A stretch of DNA of 36,623 bases, taken from contig JACZSM010000029.1 in NCBI GenBank assembly GCA_022574185.1, positions 1 through 36,623 on the forward strand, in the 5' to 3' direction. Shown here in pieces: positions 32,096-36,623 of the stretch. Every line of letters begins with the position of its first letter. Within the stretch, counting starts at the first letter, position 1. This DNA is from Pseudomonadota bacterium. GTDB taxonomy: Bacteria; Pseudomonadota; Gammaproteobacteria; Steroidobacterales; Woeseiaceae. The notes under the pieces were generated by a model. The model saw only the letters and a list, made by a program, of their open reading frames with translations, did not search any database and was not told where the DNA came from. Both the position numbers and the translations under genes were made by a program.

Positions 32096-32793
32096 GGGCG
32101 TTGCCAGCGGCGATTGATGATATACATGACCAGCAGGATCGCGAATGCGAACGCGAGCAGGATTGCCGACAGCCGATGTGCATTGGCGTAATTCAGCGAT
32201 TCGACCTGGTCGTAAATCGCGATCGAGATGACCCGGGTCCGACCGGGAATATTGCCGCCAACCATCAGCACGACGCCGAATTCACCCAATGTGTGTGCAA
32301 AAGCCAGCACAATCGCATTCACGAATCCACGTGCCGACTGTGGCACGGCGACCGTGAAGAATGCATCCAGACGCGAGGCACCCAGCGTCCACGCGACTTC
32401 CAGGTCGCGCCGGTCGAGCGCTTCGAACGCATTTTGCAATGGCTGCACCGCAAATGGCAGGCTGTAAACACACGACGCGATGACGAGGCCGGAGAATGAA
32501 AACGTCAGCGTGTCACCCGTCAGTTCAAGCCACCAACTGCCGATGGCACCATAGGGTCCAAGCAAAACGAGTAAATAAAATCCCATGACCGTCGGCGGCA
32601 GGACAATGGGCAATGCAACAGTGGCTTCAATGACAGTTTTGAACGGCGATCGGTGTTGCGCCAACCACCATGCCAGCGGCGTGCCGATCAGGATCAGCAC
32701 CACGGTCGTCACCGCAGCCAGTTGTACCGATAACCACAACGGGCCCGAACCCGGAAAACTGAACGCACCTGTTCCGCTCATGGCACGACTCAA
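32092..32793 (-). CDS. modB: Molybdate ABC transporter permease ModB
   Basis: A 233-residue permease with five hydrophobic segments and the ATPase-coupling EAA loop DLEVAWTLGASRLDAFFTVAVP. The TTG at 32793 overlaps the modA stop (TTGA), and an ATG four codons further at 32781 is an equally possible start. The order modA-modB-modC with overlaps at both joints is the standard molybdate import operon. Confidence 0.93.
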   Translation of the reverse strand: MSRAMSGTGAFSFPGSGPLWLSVQLAAVTTVVLILIGTPLAWWLAQHRSPFKTVIEATVALPIVLPPTVMGFYLLVLLGPYGAIGSWWLELTGDTLTFSFSGLVIASCVYSLPFAVQPLQNAFEALDRRDLEVAWTLGASRLDAFFTVAVPQSARGFVNAIVLAFAHTLGEFGVVLMVGGNIPGRTRVISIAIYDQVESLNYANAHRLSAILLAFAFAILLVMYIINRRWQRP

Positions 32794-33560
32794 TCCGAAA
32801 GCGTGTAGCCGTGCCGGGCGATGATCGTGCGCCCCGCCGAACCGCGCAGGAACTCCATGAAGTCTGCCACCGTGGATTTATCGGCCGCGCGTTTTAACAG
32901 GATCGCCTGTTGCTCGATTGGGCGATGCAGTTCCGGCGGTACCGACCAGGTGCAGGTCGCATCGGGAAGGCGCGCATCGAGCGACTGAGTTGCGGCGATG
33001 AAGCCGAGACGCGCGTTGCCCGTCGCGACGAAGTGCAGTGCCTGAGCGATATTTTCACCGACGACGAGTTGCGGCTGCACACGCTCCCATAGACCGAGGC
33101 TGATCAGGGTTTCCCTGGCGGCTATGCCATACGGCGCAGTGTCGGGATTAGCAATCGCCAGTCGTTTCCGGCCCAGATTTTCCAACCCTCGCCGGCAATC
33201 GATTTCGCTCAGCGCCGGATCCCGGGACCATAGCACCAGACGTCCAATTGCGTAGGTGAACCGACTGGCGGCAACGCCATGGCCGGAGATCTCCAGCAGT
33301 CGTGGTCGCGCGACATCGGCCGCGAGCAGCACCTCGAAGGGCGCGCCATTGATGATCTGCGCATAGAGTTTTCCGGTCGAGGCAGAACTCATCTGGATGG
33401 AGTGTCCCGACTCCACTTCGAAATGCGCGACGAGATCCTGCATGGTGGCGGTGAAATTACTCGCCACGGCAACCGTGATCGATTCAGCGCCGACGCTGAA
33501 TGTCATCATGCCGGACAGGCAAAGTGCAAACGCGGAAAAAATTCGGACCGTCAGGGACAT
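32790..33560 (-). CDS. modA: Molybdate-binding periplasmic protein ModA
   Basis: ATG 33560 is preferred over the upstream ATG at 33596: GGAG lies ten bases before it and it places the signal peptide (SLTVRIFSAFALCLSGMMTFSVGAE) at the N-terminus, shown here only to mark the ALCLSGMMTFS core and the GAE cleavage region. The product is 256 residues. Family motifs include AVASNFTATMQDL after the signal, SSASTGKLYAQI for oxyanion binding, and NPDTAPYGIAARETL. It binds molybdate or tungstate for ModBC. No ModE gene or ModE box was seen upstream. Confidence 0.92.
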   Translation of the reverse strand: MSLTVRIFSAFALCLSGMMTFSVGAESITVAVASNFTATMQDLVAHFEVESGHSIQMSSASTGKLYAQIINGAPFEVLLAADVARPRLLEISGHGVAASRFTYAIGRLVLWSRDPALSEIDCRRGLENLGRKRLAIANPDTAPYGIAARETLISLGLWERVQPQLVVGENIAQALHFVATGNARLGFIAATQSLDARLPDATCTWSVPPELHRPIEQQAILLKRAADKSTVADFMEFLRGSAGRTIIARHGYTLSD

Positions 33561-33640
33561 TGCGAACTTACTCCGTATGCTATTGTTAACTGCCATCCTG
33601 CAAGGTAGCCGATCCGGAGTTTACCGACCAGCGCTTTCGC

Positions 33641-33772
33641 ATGTCGCCTGAATCATCCACACGCGTAAGACTCGTTTACCTGATTGCGCTCGCACTTATC
33701 ATGACTTCACACCCCGTGATCGGCTCCGTATATTCTGGGCCGGCCAACGCGCAGCAGCTAGCATTTTACTGA
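33641..33772 (+). CDS. Possible small exported peptide or gene-start remnant (43 aa)
   Basis: A short frame, divergent from modA, reads MSPESSTRVRLVYLIALAL and continues through a hydrophobic stretch to a PANAQQ segment, then stops. The basic N-terminus, hydrophobic core and ANAQ resemble a signal peptide with a cleavage site, leaving only a few residues after it. It may be the surviving start of a lost exported protein or a coincidence. Its end overlaps the lipoprotein gene on the other strand by 15 bases. Confidence 0.25.
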   Translation: MSPESSTRVRLVYLIALALIMTSHPVIGSVYSGPANAQQLAFY

Positions 33773-34111
33773 TTGACTGCAAGGCACGGTATATGGATCG
33801 GGCCTGCCCGGTGCGCCCGGGCTGTCGTCAAGTATTGCTTTCCTCTCTGCCTTGCGTTTTTCCAGGTACGCTTGCAGCTCTTCATCACCCATGGCGTATC
33901 TTTTACCCGTAAACTTGTCATCCTTGTTGTAGCATTCGACTACTTTTAATGATGGAAATTCTCGATCATCAACGTGCTCATATCGAGTACAGTCAAAACC
34001 ACCTACCACATAATATTCTTCGTCGATGACCACAAGGCTTGGATACAGAGAAGTACATCCCCAAAAAACAGAAGCCACTAATGCGATCAATATAGCGTCT
34101 ATTCTTTTCAT
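33758..34111 (-). CDS. Small lipoprotein of unknown function
   Basis: A 117-residue protein with a lipoprotein signal (MKRIDAILIALVASVFWGC, lipid-modified Cys19). The mature part is polar, with four further Cys, a strand-rich YYVVGGFDCTRYEH segment, a helical stretch rich in Lys and Glu (about 78-93) and a Pro-rich end. GGGGAGG lies about ten bases before ATG 34111. No domain is recognised. It stands alone, converging on the small plus-strand frame and pointing toward modA. Confidence 0.65.
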   Translation of the reverse strand: MKRIDAILIALVASVFWGCTSLYPSLVVIDEEYYVVGGFDCTRYEHVDDREFPSLKVVECYNKDDKFTGKRYAMGDEELQAYLEKRKAERKAILDDSPGAPGRPDPYTVPCSQSVKC

Positions 34112-34485
34112 CAGGATAGAACCTCCCCAACTGAAAATGCTTCATTGAGCTTACACCCGTTTGTCGCCACTTACTTTCGCATTTAGTCACACAGCCATCC
34201 TCATCTTCGTTCCGTGCGAACTACACAAAAAGTGACCGATAGCCGAGAGCCAATTGTTGAGTTATTGAAGGCAATCGTCAGGCAACTATTGCGCGCATTT
34301 TGCTGGTCGACGACGTTGATCGGCCGCATTCCAGCCCTCACAATTGCCAGGTTGTCCACGGAGTCGTTTCCGCCCATGCCTGATTTCTGAGCGACATCGG
34401 GTGCTTACACAGTCGCTGCAGCTGAATTTCGGTCTATTTTGTCTCGGCTGCGGTCTTGTGCAGGTGCTATTCTGTACTGACCTCT
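34112..34485. other. Intergenic region with a possible receiver-domain scrap
   Basis: No intact gene is seen in these 374 bases. Codons at 34282-34320 read ATIARILLVDDVD, the usual first strand of a response-regulator receiver domain, but the likeness ends there and the frame stops at about 34381. It may be a relic or chance. No convincing promoter for the downstream regulator was found. Confidence 0.3.
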
Positions 34486-36623
34486 ATGGATTGCGGTGTA
34501 ACCGTGAATGCTAATCTCATGCACGGATTCTATCTCGGTGATTTGCTCGTCGAACCACTTAAAGGACAGATCAACGGGCCAGCTGGATCTGCGCACCTGC
34601 CCTCGAAGGCAGCTGAAGTTCTGTTGCAGCTCGCAAGTCAGCCGGGTGTATTGGTAACGCGTGATTCGCTTTTGACCAGCGTCTGGGGAGACGGCCAAGG
34701 CAACCAGGAGTCTCTGAGTCATGCCATCAGCGAGATTCGCCATGCACTGAATGACCATGCCGAAGATCCGCATTTCATTCAGACTTTGCCAAAGCGCGGA
34801 TACCGACTAATTATCGATCCTGAGATTGTTGACGATCAGAAATCGTCGGTCATGCGAGGTCTGTGGAGCGGATCGGAAGGCGCCCAAGTGGGCGTTATTG
34901 AGAACCTGCAACAACGCGGTGTTTTGGGCACCGCCCTCGCCTATTTGATTCTGGGTTGGCTACTGATCCAGATTGCCGATGTTGTTTTCGATCAACTGCG
35001 ATTTCCGCCATTGATCGGCACGTTCGTTACCGTTCTGGTAATCGTCGGCTTTCCTATCGTATTGGTTCTCTCCTGGTATCTCGAGTTCCGCGACGGGCGT
35101 GCGATTCTTGATAGCGGTCCGAATACGCGACCAAAAAGGGATAGATTCAGTCGTACCTACCTTTCCGTCATCGGTGCTCTGGCACTGGCCTCAATTGGAG
35201 TATTGATCTACGAGCAGTTCATCGGTTTACCGGTCGGCAACGAGCGTGGCAACAGTGAACCCATCGAGTCTGAAAAAATTCTTCCGATTGAGGCAAATTC
35301 GATCGCAGTCCTGCGATTTCTCAATATTGATGGCAGCGATAAAACGGAAATTTTCGCCAGCGGTTTCGCCGACGATGTCATCAACAGACTTGCTCGAGTT
35401 CCGAGTCTGTTAGTTTCGTCTCGCGGCGATTCCTGGTCACTGGGCGCAGACTCTTCATCTCAGGAAGTAAGACAACGACTTCGCGTTGCTTATTACCTGG
35501 AGGGCAGTGTGCGCCTGACGGGAAATGTTCTGCGAGTTGTGGTACAGCTAATCGATTCGAAGACCGGTTTCCACTTGGTATCCCGCGATTTCGAACGAGA
35601 TCTGGAGGATTTCAATCAGGTCCAGAAAGATATTGTCAATCTCACTATTGCCAACTTGAGGATCGCGCTGCCCCCCGACACGCAATCAATCCTCGACGCG
35701 AACTACAAAGAGGCTGACCTGGACGCTTACATGCTGTATCGGAAAGGCAAGGCAATCCTCGATGAACCACAAACATTCGAAAATCTGCAGCAAGCTATCA
35801 CCTTTCTTATGAATGCACTTGAGGTCGATCCCGAATACGCGGCTGCGCACGCAGGCCTGTGCAATGCATACGTGCGCGGCTTCGAAATGCGAAAAGACGT
35901 CGGTTTCATTGATATGGCCGAGCAGGCCTGTGCGGCCGCGATCGTATCCAACCCGAATTTGAACATCGTTTATACGGCGCTGGCGAATTTTTATCGCCGC
36001 ACAGGCCGAATTGCCGAGGCCGAAACCGCATATGACAAGGCACTGAAAATCAATGACCGAGACGTTGAGGCTATGCGCGGGCTGGCAAACGTTTATCGGC
36101 GTCAGCAAAAATTCGAACTCGCGGAAGAGCAATTGCAGAAAGCGATCGACTCCCGACCTGGGAACTGGCGTGCAATCCACAGCTACGGCGCCTTCCTGTT
36201 TACGACCGGCAGGTATGAAGAGGCGGCAGATACCTATCGGAATTTGATTTTCATGGATCCTGGCAACTTCCAGGCTCGCGGCAATTTAGGCAGTGCGTTA
36301 ATGATGGCCGGGAATTATGAGGAGGCGCGATCGGTGCTGGAGGAGTCGTTGGAGGCCAACCCGAATCGGCATTTCTTTTCAAATCTGGGAATTATTCACT
36401 ACTACCTGGGCCAATTTGACGAGTCTGTGATCATTCACAAGAAAGCGGTCGAACAGAGCCCAGATGACGCCTTAATGTGGCTGAATCTCGCCGATGCTCT
36501 CAACTTTTCCGGACGACGAGACGAAGCGACGGATGCATTTTCACGGGGCGCCGAGCTTGCCCTGCGCCAACTCGATATCGACGCGACAGACAGTGAGGCG
36601 ATGTTCTCACTGGCGTGGGCGCG
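34486..36623 (+). CDS. Winged-helix transcriptional regulator with membrane segments and TPR repeats, 3' end outside window
   Basis: The frame is open from ATG 34486 (GTG 34504 and ATG 34519 are alternatives) to the window end, 712 codons. Residues about 15-108 form an OmpR-type winged helix of the CadC/ToxR class: HLPSKAAEVLLQLA, LLTSVWGD, SLSHAISEIRHALND and LPKRGYRL. Three hydrophobic segments follow (LAYLILGWLLIQIADVVF, FVTVLVIVGFPIVLVLSW and SVIGALALASIGVLIY). Then comes a TolB/FlgO-like domain (SIAVLRFLNIDGSD, FADDVINRLARV) and at least six tetratricopeptide repeats (for example AEAETAYDKALKIN). This is a membrane-bound regulator that reads an outside or envelope signal through its TPR part. 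Target genes are unknown. Confidence 0.88.
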   Translation, partial: MDCGVTVNANLMHGFYLGDLLVEPLKGQINGPAGSAHLPSKAAEVLLQLASQPGVLVTRDSLLTSVWGDGQGNQESLSHAISEIRHALNDHAEDPHFIQTLPKRGYRLIIDPEIVDDQKSSVMRGLWSGSEGAQVGVIENLQQRGVLGTALAYLILGWLLIQIADVVFDQLRFPPLIGTFVTVLVIVGFPIVLVLSWYLEFRDGRAILDSGPNTRPKRDRFSRTYLSVIGALALASIGVLIYEQFIGLPVGNERGNSEPIESEKILPIEANSIAVLRFLNIDGSDKTEIFASGFADDVINRLARVPSLLVSSRGDSWSLGADSSSQEVRQRLRVAYYLEGSVRLTGNVLRVVVQLIDSKTGFHLVSRDFERDLEDFNQVQKDIVNLTIANLRIALPPDTQSILDANYKEADLDAYMLYRKGKAILDEPQTFENLQQAITFLMNALEVDPEYAAAHAGLCNAYVRGFEMRKDVGFIDMAEQACAAAIVSNPNLNIVYTALANFYRRTGRIAEAETAYDKALKINDRDVEAMRGLANVYRRQQKFELAEEQLQKAIDSRPGNWRAIHSYGAFLFTTGRYEEAADTYRNLIFMDPGNFQARGNLGSALMMAGNYEEARSVLEESLEANPNRHFFSNLGIIHYYLGQFDESVIIHKKAVEQSPDDALMWLNLADALNFSGRRDEATDAFSRGAELALRQLDIDATDSEAMFSLAWA

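Noticed and set aside
33561-33757. Molybdenum cofactor riboswitch or ModE operator before modA
   Set aside because: No long structured leader or ModE-type palindrome could be found in the short upstream region.
1-36623. tRNA, rRNA, CRISPR array, intact insertion sequence or prophage genes
   Set aside because: Intergenic regions were read on both strands; no cloverleaf, regular spaced repeats, transposase or phage structural genes were seen.

Overview
The window looks like a chromosomal stretch of a mesophilic, Gram-negative gammaproteobacterium, probably marine or sediment-dwelling (Woeseiaceae/Steroidobacterales-like; this is an inference from gene content, not a measured placement). The signs are lipoproteins with lipoboxes, a Bug-type tripartite tricarboxylate transporter, a colicin V-type exporter, many acyl-CoA enzymes, and a winged-helix/TPR membrane regulator. 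No rRNA, tRNA, CRISPR array, intact insertion sequence or phage gene was seen.

Layout. 1-6.1 kb: unlinked small units, namely a prolyl oligopeptidase (cut by the window edge), a metallo-beta-lactamase-fold protein with an eroded metal site, an exported Rossmann (F420/NADP-reductase-like) protein, a SAM methyltransferase, a PKD/PPC-like lipoprotein, a GFA-family zinc protein and a small unknown protein. 6.2-9.4 kb: a PAS histidine kinase broken by an in-frame amber codon, divergent from an intact ABC half-transporter. 9.4-12.9 kb: a tightly overlapping plus-strand operon of two-subunit TPP decarboxylase (sulfopyruvate decarboxylase-like), acyl-CoA dehydrogenase and class III CoA-transferase, ending at a strong bidirectional hairpin. 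12.9-17.5 kb: a minus-strand series of DMT transporter, crotonase-family enzyme, PhyH dioxygenase and acetolactate synthase-like TPP enzyme. 17.5-22.3 kb: an SDR dehydrogenase with an unknown partner and a class III aminotransferase, interspersed with plus-strand decayed genes. 22.5-27.1 kb: a single-domain YkoF protein, then tctC-tctB-tctA translationally coupled to a beta-propeller protein. 27.2-30.8 kb: an HlyD/peptidase-C39 ABC exporter pair bracketed by short related repeat arms. 31-33.6 kb: modABC. 33.6-36.6 kb: a small lipoprotein and a wHTH-TM-TPR regulator cut by the window end.

The most striking feature is the number of genes in partial decay. They are a kinase with one nonsense codon, an HDOD-GGDEF gene that kept its ends but lost two internal blocks, a GcvT/DmdA-like gene reduced to head and tail, a head-plus-tail remnant before the aminotransferase, and a receiver-domain tail. 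Most have recognisable beginnings and ends with the middle gone, and three of the five come from signalling proteins. The metabolic operons around them are intact, with 4-base ATGA/GTGA/TTGA overlaps. Their content suggests uptake and CoA-linked breakdown of small organic acids, but the actual substrates cannot be read from sequence alone.
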